Assembly (NCBI GenBank): GCA_009602725.1
Contig: WELB01000085.1
Location: forward strand, 188,327 to 208,274
Origin: Spirogloea muscicola
Lineage: Eukaryota; Streptophyta; Zygnematophyceae; Spirogloeales; Spirogloeaceae
Direction of reading: 5' to 3'
Length of the DNA stretch: 19,948 nt
Positions 8,542 through 19,543 of this stretch are shown here, one piece after another (position 1 is the stretch's first letter; each line of letters starts with the position of its first letter). The translations under genes and the position numbers were made by a program. The notes below the pieces were generated by a model, which saw only the letters and a program-made list of their open reading frames with translations, was not told the DNA's origin and made no database searches.

Positions 8542-11500
8542 ATGGCGTCGCCGCTGCCCTGCCGCTGCGCAGCCGCCGACACCGCTGCCGCCGTCGCCGT
8601 NCGGCGGCCTCTCGCCCCCGCCGCCTGCGCCGGCGCCGCCGCCGCCGCCGCAGCCGAAGGCCCTGGCGCCGGCGGGGCAGCCAGCTTCGAGGCTCAGCGC
8701 CAAAACCCCTCCGTATCCTCGCCGCAACAACGGCGGCCGCAGGAGCAGGAGCAGCGTGGCAACGGCTGCCACGAGCCGCCGCTGCAGCACGGAGGTAGCG
8801 GCGGCGCCGTCCATGGTAGCACTGACAATGGCAACGGCAGTAGCGATGGAGCCGGGGATGCTGCCGCCATGATCCACGAGCTCACGGAGACCGGGGACAT
8901 CAGCCGAAATGGGAACGGCGCTCCCTCGCTGTCCTCCGAGGACCATCCTGCGCCGTCTGCGGACTCCGAGGCGTCCACCTCCTCCTCCGCTCCCTCCTCC
9001 CCCTGGCCACGGCCCTCCGCCTCCTCCGCCATCGGCGACTCGCCGCACGGGCCCAGCCGGAGGCTCTCAGCTGCCCTGCGGGCGGCGGTGTCCTTCTTGC
9101 CGTACGGCAGCTGGTGGGACCTCGGGGAGGCTGGCCGCGAGAGCGGCCCCCCGCCCAAGTCGGTGTGGGCGTCCATCCGGCGCCTGGCCGCGCTCGTCGC
9201 GCCCGACAAGCTCGTCCTCTCGCTCGCCTTCATCTCCCTCATCACCGCCGCGGTCAGCTGCGCTGCTTCCTTTACCAAGTTGCGATATGTAGCCTCTGCG
9301 CCTCAGAGTTTAGAGCTGTTGTGCAGGGAGAGCGCCGCCTTCGAAAAGGTCTAGCAGCTTTTCTCCTTTTCATAGCTCCATCTTGCGTCTGCACCTCCTG
9401 CACTAGCTTGGCTTGTGCCGTACCTCTCTGGATTGCTGATGTGAATGTGTCAGACTGTATGTACGTGACAAGTCGGCCCGAGTGCAAGTGCGCAGGTGTC
9501 CGAGGCGGCAATCCCGCACTATGTTGCTGCCTCCATCTTCTCGGCGGCGGCTGGCGGCAGTGCCACATTCTACCACAATGCCCGAATGCTGACAATCATG
9601 GCTATCGTCTCTGGTGTTTTCAGGTCAGCTTCAATCTGCCGTTACTCTCACGCTTAGCACTGCCTGAGCCACAAAGGGTGTGTGACAAGAGGCAGACATG
9701 CGCGAATAGATTTGGAGTAGAGCTTGATTGAGGACACTTCAGATCTTGCTGCTTCTGGATGGAGCTTGCACGAAGCTAATGCAGGAAGCTCTCAAAGACC
9801 GTCAGGCATTGTAACATTAGGCAATGGGACAATAGCTCAGAGCATTGACCTAGGCCCCCTAGCTTAAGCCCTGAGTTATGAAGCCTAAGATGCCAAAATT
9901 TAGACCCTCAAAGAGTGTTGTACTGTGCTCCCTCTGATAGAACATTCAATGTTCTGCCTGTTCAGTGGTTGCAGGGGCTGCTTCTTTGCTATTGGCAATC
10001 AGCTACTGGTGAGATCCCCGTTTTACAGTCATACAGAGAGAGCAGCCAGCACTTCTGCCTGCAAACCGTTGCCGCTGCTGGTCAAACATGTGGCCTTGAG
10101 CTGATTGCGAGTCTGTGGTTGGTGCGTTAGGTCAACAGAATGAGGGAGAATCTCTTTTCTACAATAGTCAACCAGGTGAGATGCTGCCAACCTTGAACCT
10201 CTGCCATGAGATCACCTGCATCTTGCAGCAAAAGCAAGTGTAGGGATACTGCACTGCACTGCACTGTACACAAGATGACATTTGGAATGCAAGGCTGATT
10301 GATCTGACGCCTTGCAGCATGCTGACATGCTTATGAAGCTTACCACCAAGTTGTTCCTATCCTGGCAATCTTTGTCATTCTGCAGGATATAGCCTTTTTC
10401 GATGCCGAGGATGTTGGAGGCCTCACGAGCCGGCTGGGCTCTGACTGCCAACAAGTATCCCGCATCATCGGAGCTGATCTCAATATTCTCCTGAGAAATA
10501 TGTTGCAGGTGAAGTCTGCAGCTAGTGAATAATACACCATCTGACTTGTTGTCAACAAGCTGCCTCACATCGGAGTTTTAAATATATATGAAGTGCTTGT
10601 TTAGCCATCCTAAGACCCTCTTATTGTCGTGATGGCAGGGAGTTGGAGCAATGTTTTACTTAATCAGACTGTCAAGGCCCCTTGCCTTGACTACATTAGC
10701 CATATGTGCTGTAAAAATTACATTGATCATTCTCTATGGCAGGTGACATACTTATTTAATCGTTGATCACATCTATGTGCATCACATCCATGGTTGACAC
10801 TGCTAGTAAGCATTGCTCAGCTGCATGCCTGTACTCAGGGACTAGAGAGATTTAGAATCTTATCGTGCTCAATAGCAGTTTACAGACCAATGAAATTATA
10901 CATACTGCAGTTTCTTTGTCATGTACCTCTCATTGATGGCCCATTTATCGACTTGCCGCCTGATCCCAGGTATTACCGGCGTACAGCCAAGGCTGCGCAA
11001 GATGCCACAGCGTCAGCGAATGTGGTCAGTGCTGCAGACATGCTTGCAAAGCACGTTGGTGACCTTGTTATAAAGCCATTACATGGGCTTCTTTCACCAA
11101 TTTCCGTGTGTATGCAGTCGAAGCACACCAGGAGAAAGACTTCTCTCATTCAATCTGTACTGAGTCAGTGCTGCACTATATGGCAGGTCGCAGAAGAAGC
11201 CTTCTCGCTTGCTCGGGTAGTGCGAACATTCGGCACAGAGCAGCAGGAGATATCAAGGTACTCCAGATCTCTCCAAAAACCGTCACCCATCACACCTCAC
11301 CTGGCAATGCCTTTTTATGGTGAAAGCCTTGAAGCACTCTCGTCATCCACCTTGTCGATTGACTTGATGCTGCAGATATAGCAAGTGGACCAAGGCCTTC
11401 GGCAGCGTTAAGTTGCGACAGTCCTTGGCTTACGGGCTCTGGTCGTGGATCAGTAGCACTTTGTACAATGCGTCCCAGGTGAGCAATGGCTGGCAGACAG

Positions 11501-14500
11501 CCTTCTGGGACTGGCTGTGCAGCTGGGGACTAGAGCGGTAGCTTGCAAATAGCAGCTTGTGTCTAAGGACAAGCGATGGCCTACATACTCCATGGAAGGT
11601 CTGTTCCACCTATGGGTTGTGCCAGATGCAAACACACAACATAAAGGCAATAAACTCTTATCCTGCGCTGATGTATGCACTTTCCTGTGGGCTTGCAGGT
11701 AGTGGCATTGGTCATTGGCGGGGGCTTTGCGATGCAGGGGTTGATCAATGCGGAGCAGCTGACGCAGTATGCACTGTATGCTGAGTGGGTGGTGCACTGC
11801 ACGTGGTGGGTCGGCAACCAGTGGGCGAGCGTCATGGAGGCGCTGGGCGCGTCTGAGAAGGTCTTTGACTACCTTGACCTTCCCCTGGCAGCCCAGCTTA
11901 CCAGCAAAGGTAGGCACAGATGGGACTTTACCCTGATCCAAAGTAGTAGGTCACAACTCCCTATTCTTGACTCAGAGCAACAATACAACTACGTGGCCTG
12001 GATTGCACACATAAGAGCTACCAAAAGAGGGTGCCTTCTACATGTTCCCAGGCCTCAGCCAGTGCAGGGCCTGCAGCCTCTGCTTGACTTGAGTACAGAT
12101 ATCGTCTCACTAAAGACATATGGTGTAACTTCATTTGCATCTAGACTTAACTAGATATTTTTTCATGCATTTTCACTGTGGCACCTGCTAGAAGTCACAT
12201 ATTAGCCATCCACGGTCCAGTTTGCTGGGTTCTTTGTAGGCAATATGGAGCAGAACGTAACTGCTAAGGCTACTTGCTAATGCAGGTGTCAGGTTGCCAA
12301 GGCTGCAAGGCAGCCTGCAATTCAAGAATGTAACGTTCCGGTACCCAACCAGGCCCACGGTGTGTCTACCAGCACTTTCCAGGCTTATTAGTCTCCTCTT
12401 TGACTTGCCAAAATAGTCACTATTGCCAGAGATATAGGAAGGTTCGAAGTGATTGGCATTCTTCAGAAGAATGTGCGTAGCTCAGCATTCCAACTTCTCA
12501 ATCCTCAGTCTCATCAAGAGCTAATGCCAGGTGGGTTCTGATTTTGCTGCAGGCAAGTGTGCTGGAGAATGTGAATCTGACAGTAAAGGCTGGAGAGCTC
12601 GTTGCCTTGGTGAGCACCACTGTCCTTGTATACTGCTCCAGGTGGCTTGGCAACCCTGTAGCTTCGTCCAGGACATCTGTTGCTTGGACTACTGTACTGC
12701 CCGTTGTACGCGCAGTGCTCTCTGATCGCCAGAGGACCCTTGTGCTGTTGCAGACATGAGACGGTGCAGTGCACAAGTAAATCTATGCAGACTAGTACAC
12801 AGACTCCCGAACGCAAGCGACTGACAGCTACCACTGCAACCGCCATGCACAGGTTGGGTTGAGCGGGAGTGGGAAGAGCACACTCGTTGGCCTTCTCCAG
12901 CGATTATATGAGACTACAGAGGGCGAGGTAAGTGCCTGCTTTGTGATGGGGAGTAGCGGCCAAAGCCCTGCAGATGCACGTCATCACTGGTAGTTCTGCG
13001 TGGCAATTAGAGATATGCCTCCATGCAAGCAATAGTTGCTCTCATTTGTGAGGTCCTTAGCTCGCCTGTCTTCTGGTATGCTAATCCAAGTCAATCTCCA
13101 ATGCCTGTTTCAAAGCTCTACATCAATCATTCGCATCCTATGAAGATTGTAGGGCTACATGCTGTGCACCATATGTGTCTGTTGGCTTCGTACAGAGTCA
13201 AGTTCTGTTATAACTGGAAGTAAGCCCTGAATTCTCTGGGGCTCCTCCTAATGGCAGATCTTGGTAGATGGGGTTCCCCTAAGGGACCTTGACGTACAGT
13301 GGTACCGCAGGCAGCTTGGCGTCGTCAGTCAGGTCAGTAGCTCTGTGTTGTCGCCCTCAACAATGAATGTGTCTGTTACCCACAACAATTAATGTGCCTC
13401 AATATCTCCACATATTGCCCATATTCCCACTCTTACTTCTCGTAATGCATGGAGCAATTTGACATTTTGGGCCGAAACTGCACTACAAGCAGTAGTTGCT
13501 TGACTGTGACCCGCTAAGGGAATAGAAGCGCTGCACTCGGGATTGTCATGCCCACAGAGAGTGCATTGTCAATGAGAACCGCAGATACTCTCATCTTGCG
13601 GTTGGGTTGCGTTTAAGGCTTGAGTTCGATGGGCAAAGGCTTCTTACGAAGGTGCTGATCCTGCGAGGATTGAAATGGCAGGAGCCTAGACTGTTCAGCA
13701 CTTCCGTGGAAGCCAACATAAGATATGGTGGAGGGTCCTCCATCAGCTATGCAGACGTGAAGCAGGCTGCGAAACAAGCCAACGCCCACGACTTCATCAT
13801 GTCCTTGCCTGAGGGCTACGATACCGTAGTTGACAATGCTAGGCTGAGCGGTGGCCAGAAGCAGAGAATTGCAATTGCAAGGGCGTTGGTGCGAGACCCT
13901 GCAATTCTCATCCTGGATGAGGCCACCTCTGCCCTTGATGCCGAAAGCGAGCACAATGTGCAGGTAAAACTACAAAGTCCTCGCAGCTAATGAAGACCAC
14001 CTGTGACGTACTTTCCTGTTGGCAGAACATCAGGGATACAGAAAGGATCTCAGATCCTCTGAATGCCACCTCTGATTGGCTCTCCCTTGCTATAGAAGCA
14101 GAGCAGCAGCATAGCCAAGGGCCGACCTGCAAGGGTTACGTCAAAAACTTCAATGTAGTGATGGTTAGTGTTTCCTGGTCTGTTGGCAAGGAGGGCCTAG
14201 CAATCAGCATCCAGCCGCACACTGAGCGAGTCGCTAGAATGGCCTTGGCAGGTGGCCCTCGATAAGGCTATGCGCGGGGAGGAAGGAGGCCGCAAGCGGA
14301 CGCTGCTGGTCATCGCCCACAGGTACACGTGCTGCCCTGGACCTTCACCGAGAGCCTTGTGCGTGCTAATGCAGCTGTTGGTAGGGCGAGAGACATGTCA
14401 TGGCAAGTTGAGCAATTGGTTGACAGTGGTGACTGAAGAGGGCAAGTAGTTGCGGGGTAGGGTTGCACGCGCATATTATGCTGATATCAGTATCCACCTC

Positions 14501-14818
14501 TCTGCTGTGGGGAAGGTTGTCCACTGTGCGAGCAGCGGACCGCATTGTGGTCATGGAGGGCGGCAGGATAAGTGAGGTATGGAGACCAAGCTCGTCCTCT
14601 CACTGCCTTCATGAAGCCTGGGATGTGGCAAATGAAAGTCAAGTCTACTCAGAATATCCTTCACAGGCTGTCTAGGCTGTTGGTAGGTGCTAATTTCAGA
14701 TACTTAACTGTATAAGCCTGGGGGCTCTCAGATGGGCACGCACGAGGAGTTGATATCACAAGGAGGCGAGTACGAGCGCTTGACAAGACGACAGCTGAGC
14801 GTGTTGGGCGCCACTTAG
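8542..14818 (+). CDS. ABCB26: Plastid ABC half-transporter, TAP1/ABCB26 type
   Basis: An ATP-driven half-size exporter; the plant relatives are plastid proteins of poorly known substrate, acting as dimers. Eighteen exons: 8542-9252, 9496-9623, 9975-10008, 10131-10175, 10386-10508, 10639-10742, 10970-11024, 11187-11257, 11376-11478, 11699-11909, 12286-12359, 12553-12609, 12853-12927, 13258-13332, 13682-13963, 14252-14322, 14516-14576, 14732-14818. They join in phase to 788 residues. ATG 8542 was chosen because TAA at 8527 closes the frame upstream. Residues 1 to about 200 are low-complexity and transit-peptide-like. The membrane domain follows (about 220-530; [18 protein letters not shown] at 315-332). 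The ATPase domain is complete: Walker [10 protein letters not shown] 574-582, Q-loop Gln622, signature LSGGQ 677-681, Walker B ILILDE 697-702, H-loop His739. Nothing is missing, so it should be active. Wording closely follows Arabidopsis ABCB26. A single N at 8601 is a third codon position (GTN, Val). Confidence 0.95.
9624..9974 (+). other. ABC transporter intron 2
   Basis: A 351-nt intron splitting an Arg codon between VSGVF and GCFFAIGN. No repeat, RNA gene or reading frame of note inside it. Confidence 0.7.
10249..10266. repeat. Short ACTGC tandem tract in ABC intron 4
   Basis: Between three and four copies of the five-base unit ACTGC run together here. It lies inside the intron 10176-10385 and has no apparent role. 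Boundaries are approximate. Confidence 0.7.
11910..12285 (+). other. ABC transporter intron 10
   Basis: A 376-nt intron after LTSK, within a Gly codon, before [13 protein letters not shown] see nothing functional inside. Confidence 0.7.
12928..13681 (+). other. ABC transporter introns 13 and 14 around a 75-nt exon
   Basis: Introns of 330 nt (12928-13257) and 349 nt (13333-13681) flank the exon 13258-13332, which encodes [20 protein letters not shown] and the Q-loop. No other gene or repeat was seen in these introns. Confidence 0.7.
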
Positions 14819-15776
14819 AGCTTCACATTTTTAAACACCATTGATTTCCTCCTAGATTGACCTGTTTCCGCCGAGGGTGAGTCAAGATGACACTGAGCAC
14901 ACACAGTCGCCCACCCTTCCACATTTTCCAGCTGCGTCCTGACACATTCATGTGGCTGGACCTTCAATTCGTTGATTATAGACTCTGACTTTGCCAGCTC
15001 ATGAAGGCTGCCTGAATGTAATCCTCAACCCAAAGACTGATGAATTGGGGATGCAGCGCACTTTAGGTGCCCAGCAAGGTGGGCCCAGCAAGGTGAAAAC
15101 GATTATGTCATATGCAGCTTCTGTCACAGAAGTGTCTTTGGGACAATGTACATCCCACTACTTAGCAATCATATTGAGTGCTCAAGAGGAGGACCTGTAG
15201 CAGTCACGGCTTGATGTTGCAGGTACAGGTCGAAGGTATGCAAGAAGCGAGCAGCTCAGTCAAGCCTTTAGGTGGGGCAGACGCCTTTTTGTTCAATTGC
15301 CATTGCTACTTTCCGTTGACCATTTTGTCTATCCTACTTTGCGAAGGATAATATATATGGCAGCAGCACAATATATACTCAGCATTCCGTAGTCTCTGGG
15401 GCAGACAGCCTCCAGAGGTCACCTTTGAGGTTCTCTGACAGTGATGGGCAACCATCAATGTTCAGCTCCAGCTGCCGCTTCCTTCCTCTCCGTGCCTCTA
15501 CTAGATCGCCGATGGGAAGTGACTGCAGCCCGACAGCCAAGCAGCAAATTACGGATTAAGAAAACGAGAACTTTGCACTCTAATTGCGCATCTTCTCAGA
15601 TTGGGAACTCGCATAGAGGCTGCAGTCACAAGCAGGAGTAAGCAGCTTTGACCAATCTGAAAACCTTAACATTGCATGTGCAAGGAGCAGGGTGACGAGG
15701 AACACTGGCTGCAGAACAGGACACAAATTGTACGATGACAGCAGAGATTATTGTCGAAGTATTGCTGAATGGCTGG
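14819..15776. other. Convergent intergenic region
   Basis: These 958 nt separate the stop codons of the ABC transporter (+) and the F-box/LRR gene (-). Reading frames here (for example 14991-15200 and 15441-15641) resemble no family and lack neighbouring exons that would extend them. Expected content is two 3' UTRs. AT-rich stretches occur near 15345-15380. Confidence 0.7.
15017..15021 (+). terminator. Candidate TGTAA polyadenylation signal, ABC transporter
   Basis: TGTAA lies about 200 nt after the stop codon at 14816-14818. It matches the green-algal poly(A) signal, but the match is only five bases. Confidence 0.4.
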
Positions 15777-18700
15777 TCACTGCACCAGGATGCTCAAATG
15801 GGAGCAGTTTGTGAGGAGGAGGCGATGGAGGCAGGGTGACTGCAGCCGCAGCTCCGTCAGCCGCTCGCAGGTGCGGCAGTCAAGATCCTCCAGCACAGTA
15901 GACGCCACACGAGCTCTAGCAGGTGCCAAGGCAATTCACAGTCCAAGCTTTCAGCTGAAAGAATGCTAAAAAAACGCGAACTAATGTTATGCTAAGAGCT
16001 CTGCTGATTTCGACTTTCCACAATGCTGGGCCATCCCTGAGCCCCGCCCCACTTCTGGCATCCTTTAAATTTAGTCTGACATCATAGCAACATATCCAGC
16101 TTGCTGGGCGGAGGCGGTGCTCACTTGAGAAGGGCAGTGCAGCCAGCAATGCTGAGCTTGCGCAGGGCCGGCCATAGGAGGAACAGCTCCCGGAGGCCCT
16201 TGCAACCACTGGCGTCAAGGTCCTCGAGCAGCGGCAGCATGCCGCCCAGACGCTGCAGGGCGTCATTGGCCAGCGAGCGGCACATGAAGAGAGACAGCGA
16301 CCGGAGGGATGGGCAGTCGAGCGCTGCCGCTGCCAGCGTTGCCGCGTGTCCAACGTGCAGTGCCTCCAGCGCAGGGCATTCGATCTCCAGGCTCGTCAGG
16401 CTGCGGCAGTTGCTAAGGTTGAGCTGCCGCAGCCGCGGCGCTCGAATCTTCACCTCCTCCAACTGCCAAAATAGCGCTCAACAGTTCAGGTCAAAATCAT
16501 GTGATCTCGCAAAGCAACGCCAGTCCATTAGCCAGCCCTGCATATCAGTGGAACTCATTGCTTCTTCTCGAGTCATCGAGCGGTGCACCAGTTCATCCAG
16601 AGCTATCTGAGAAATGACTATGTGCTCAAGAATGGCATACCTGGGCTGATAGGGCCAAGTTCACCTCCTCCAAGTTGATGGACGCTGGTGGGTAGAGCTT
16701 GAGGCGCGTCAGGGGCGACTCGACAGCAACCAGGAACTGCAGCTGTGTCTTGCCGGGGAGCCGAAAGGCGGCATCGGTGAGGCCCGAGCACCGCGACACA
16801 TCCAGGAATGTGAGCGAGCCCTTGGACGGCCGCCTCTCCAGCAGGCTCTGCATTGCAAGCAAGCACTTCCATAGATTAGTAAGTCACTCGTGGGCCTTCA
16901 GTGACGTGCAAAGCATCGCTCCAAGAGACAAACAGACTGCTGCAGACGCTGTGTTGCTCTCACACAGCGTCTGCTGGCAGCTACTGAGCTGGCTTTCTGA
17001 CGATGTCTACGAGTGGCCTGGACAAACAAGCATAGCTGCCAGTAACGTCCTTTGAAGAGCTATAAGTAATAAGCAGGCATCCAATTGTTCATGTAAAAGC
17101 TGGGGCACACAACGTCCCAGGCAGAGCACTTCTTCTCTGAGGACAAAACAACCTATACTATGCGCCGCCTGCTCCCATAGCAGGTTGCTTGTCCTGGACA
17201 TGCCACTCCTAGTTGACACTTGCCTATATTGTATCAGACTAAACCCCCGAATGCTAGCCCAAATCCTCAGTCCTTGACTGTAGGACTTGAGCTAAGCCAA
17301 CAACGCGCGGCACACATGACAATCCGGGGCTGGCTTAGAGAATCCGCAAGTGAAGCGGCACCTGGATGCCCCGGTCCGTGATTCCCGCACAGGAGGCAAC
17401 TCGGACGGCGCCAATGCCCCTTGTTGCGACAGCGCCTCCTCTCTCCTGGCTGTTGCCGCTGGTCGCAAAATCTGCTGCAATTGCTGCGGCAACGGCCCTG
17501 GGCTCCTGCCAGCTGAACATACCATCTGGGGTTGAAGTTATCGCCATTGTTCCGGCACTTAAAGCCGCCTGCTCCAGCTGAGCACCATTGAAGTTGATAG
17601 CGCTGGGCCCCTCTGGCGCTGAAAGCCTGCCGCGGCTGCCACCCATGGTGGACAGGCAGTGCAGCCCACGGTCCTGAACGCTCGAGTTGCTCAGGTCAAT
17701 GCTTGTGAGCTGCAATGAAGCTCAGCCAAAGAAGACGTAAGTGTGCAGCAGTCAGACCAATACACGACCCAAGTAAACAGGCGCAGGGCTGGGAGGTGCG
17801 GCGCAGTGTGACAGGTCAGCTCTTCGCACCGCCGTGTGCAGCGCCACGAGGTGCGCGACATCTGCGTCCATGAGATGGGAACAGTTGCGGAGATCGATGC
17901 TCTGCAGCGACTGCGAGCACGCGCCGCCACTGCCGCCTGCTGCCGCCTGGAAGATGGGGCCAAAGTCCTTCCACGACCCGCCTGCGGACGCCAAGAGATT
18001 TGATGGATGTCAATAGCAGTAATGGAAGATTTTATGGCCTCGGAGTGCAATATACAGTCTCATGGAGCAGAGCCTGTGTCACGGAGCGCAACAGGGCCAG
18101 CCTCATCCTGAAGCTGGGCGCTGCGTCCCGGCAGTACTTATACCTGGAGCTGATCGATCGCAGCATGCTTTGCGCAGCCCAACTTGCTAGCATGAGGTGC
18201 TGCCAATTGGCTCTGACGCATTTCAAGGATGATGGTAAGGAGTGACAGAGCAGCGCCACCACTGCAAATGGGTAGCTAAGGGGTCGCTCACACAATTTAG
18301 CAGGTTGAGTTTGAGAATTCTGAGGGAATGTCAATCCAAGGGGGTGGCAGGAGTCGCAGGCCAGCGTACGGGCTAATGGTTCATGGCTTTCTCAGACCTC
18401 ACCACACCGGCGGAAGCTGAGCCGCTGCAGGCGTGGGTAGGACTTGACCTGCACAGCAAGCGCAGTGTCAACTGGCCGTGCAGCAGTAATGGACTGCAAG
18501 CACGTGCGTGCACTTTCTTAAGAAGGTGACGCTGGCTAGTGGGAGGGCTCGGCCCTTCAAAGCAATGGCTGGCGGACGACCTCATGAAGCCTGCTGGCAG
18601 CAGGCTCGGCTGCTGCAGCGCGTAAGGAGCTGCCTCTGTGTCGCATGTCTGTGTAGTGATGCACGACATTGACTACGCAGCTCCAGGCAATCTACGATTT

Positions 18701-19418
18701 GGCTTCAGGTGTGGTTCCCGTGGATATCAGGCGTATAGTAAGTAGGGATGTCTCAGGTACTAAGGTAATAGCTATTTGGACACCGTGAGCTTGGTGGTAT
18801 ACCCTGGCAGTTACTGGAACTCATGACTTTCTCCAGTAGCGAGCTGAGGATGTTTGGTATTTCAAGACCGCACACCTTTCGAAGCATCTTAACTTTAATT
18901 GGACAGTCAAATTGCTAGTCTAGTTAGGAATTAGAATAGGCCGAATGAATCCTGAATCCCCAAAGTCTAAACCCCTTAAAAACCCTACCACAGGCTTAGA
19001 ATGCATGCATGCGTGCGGCAGACAGGGCTGCAGCATCTTGCAGCAAGGGGCGGTAGATAGCGGCTGACTGGACGGCTGGCGCTCACCAGGCTGCTCAACG
19101 CGGCGGGGGTGCCGGACGGCGGCAGCACCAAGGTGGTGGTGCCCTTGCGGATGGCGCGCACGCTCGCCGCAAACTCGCGCGACACCTGGCGGTCATGGCC
19201 GGCTGAGCCCGGCAGGAGTGAGGCGCAGCACAGAGGAGCCAGCGGTAGCCATGGAGATCGGCCGCTGCCCACTTTGGAGCGGCGGGCGGGGCCCTCACTC
19301 GCGCGGCCTTGGCGGCGTCGCAGTGCGTCAGGCGCTGCAGGACCAGGCGCTTGCACTCCGCCGGCAGCTGGTCCCACAGGTCCTCGCCGCCGCCGCCGCC
19401 GGCGTCGCCAACGTCCAC
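15777..19418 (-). CDS. F-box/leucine-rich-repeat protein (start not resolved)
   Basis: Likely the substrate-recognition subunit of an SCF (SKP1-CUL1-F-box) ubiquitin ligase. Minus-strand exons: 19418-19299, 19185-19087, 18448-18403, 17981-17830, 17709-17362, 16847-16641, 16462-16125, 15915-15777 (stop TGA). They join in phase to 482 residues. The F-box is at about 12-54 (LWDQLPAECKRLVLQRL; DAAKAAR-VSREFAASV). Cysteine-type LRRs follow, for example LQSIDLRNC, exactly 26 residues before LTSIDLSNS, then LTFLDVSRCSGLTDAAF, LRQLNLSNCRSLTSLEI and LEDLDCRTCERLTELRL. A Ser/Ala/Gly-rich insertion of roughly 80 residues sits in exon 5. The repeats resemble plant FBL15/SLOMO. Donors at 17829 and 17361 (GTGCGA, GTGCCG) are non-canonical beyond GT and were fixed by repeat length and phase. 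No ATG precedes the LRRs in this frame, so the true N-terminus lies upstream, perhaps in the helicase. Confidence 0.85.
16848..17361 (-). other. F-box/LRR gene intron within the repeats
   Basis: A 514-nt intron between GITDRGIQ and SLLERRPSKG. The joined sequence makes one normal LRR, which supports the boundaries. The frame at 17007-17219 inside it has no LRR character. Confidence 0.7.
17982..18402 (-). other. F-box/LRR gene intron, possible missed exon
   Basis: A 421-nt gap joining LQRLSFRRC to GSWKDFGPIF through a split Gly codon. The direct join keeps frame and gives a plausible repeat. A stretch near 18130-18280 is open on the minus strand but not LRR-like, so I left it out. Confidence 0.5.
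18449..19086 (-). other. F-box/LRR gene intron after the F-box
   Basis: The longest intron in the window, 638 nt, between PAALSSL and VKSYPRLQRLSF. The join keeps phase 0 and reads as the first LRR. Nothing else is recognised inside it. Confidence 0.65.
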
Positions 19419-19543
19419 CTGGAGGCCCGCTCTGCTCGAACACTCGCCGCAGGAGTCGGCCTGCTCTGCCGTGGCCGCCTCGCCGCCGCCGCCGTCGCCG
19501 CCCCCCCTGATGCAGCTTCCTGAGGCGCCTCCGAAGGCTTGAC

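Noticed and set aside
8317-9048. 243-residue minus-strand open frame opposite ABC exon 1
   Set aside because: It is Gly/Arg/Ala runs from GC-repeat DNA; the opposite strand encodes the ABC N-terminus with a closed upstream frame.
11258-11375. Acceptor at 11382 (TATAG|CAAG) for ABC exon 9
   Set aside because: It also keeps frame but gives EIS-S-KWTK, two residues short of the family; the acceptor at 11375 gives EISRYSKWTK with the expected length.
16121-16123. TGA at 16121 as the end of the F-box/LRR gene
   Set aside because: A good donor (AA|GTGAGC) overlaps it, and a further in-phase exon at 15777-15915 encodes clear LRR sequence.
17752-17829. Extending F-box/LRR exon 4 to a donor at 17763
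   Set aside because: It would leave a 54-nt intron and break the repeat; the donor at 17829 gives an exact 26-residue LRR.
19109-19510. Plus-strand open frames over the F-box exons
   Set aside because: They are Arg/Pro/Ala runs from GC-rich DNA, antisense to exons with clear F-box sequence.
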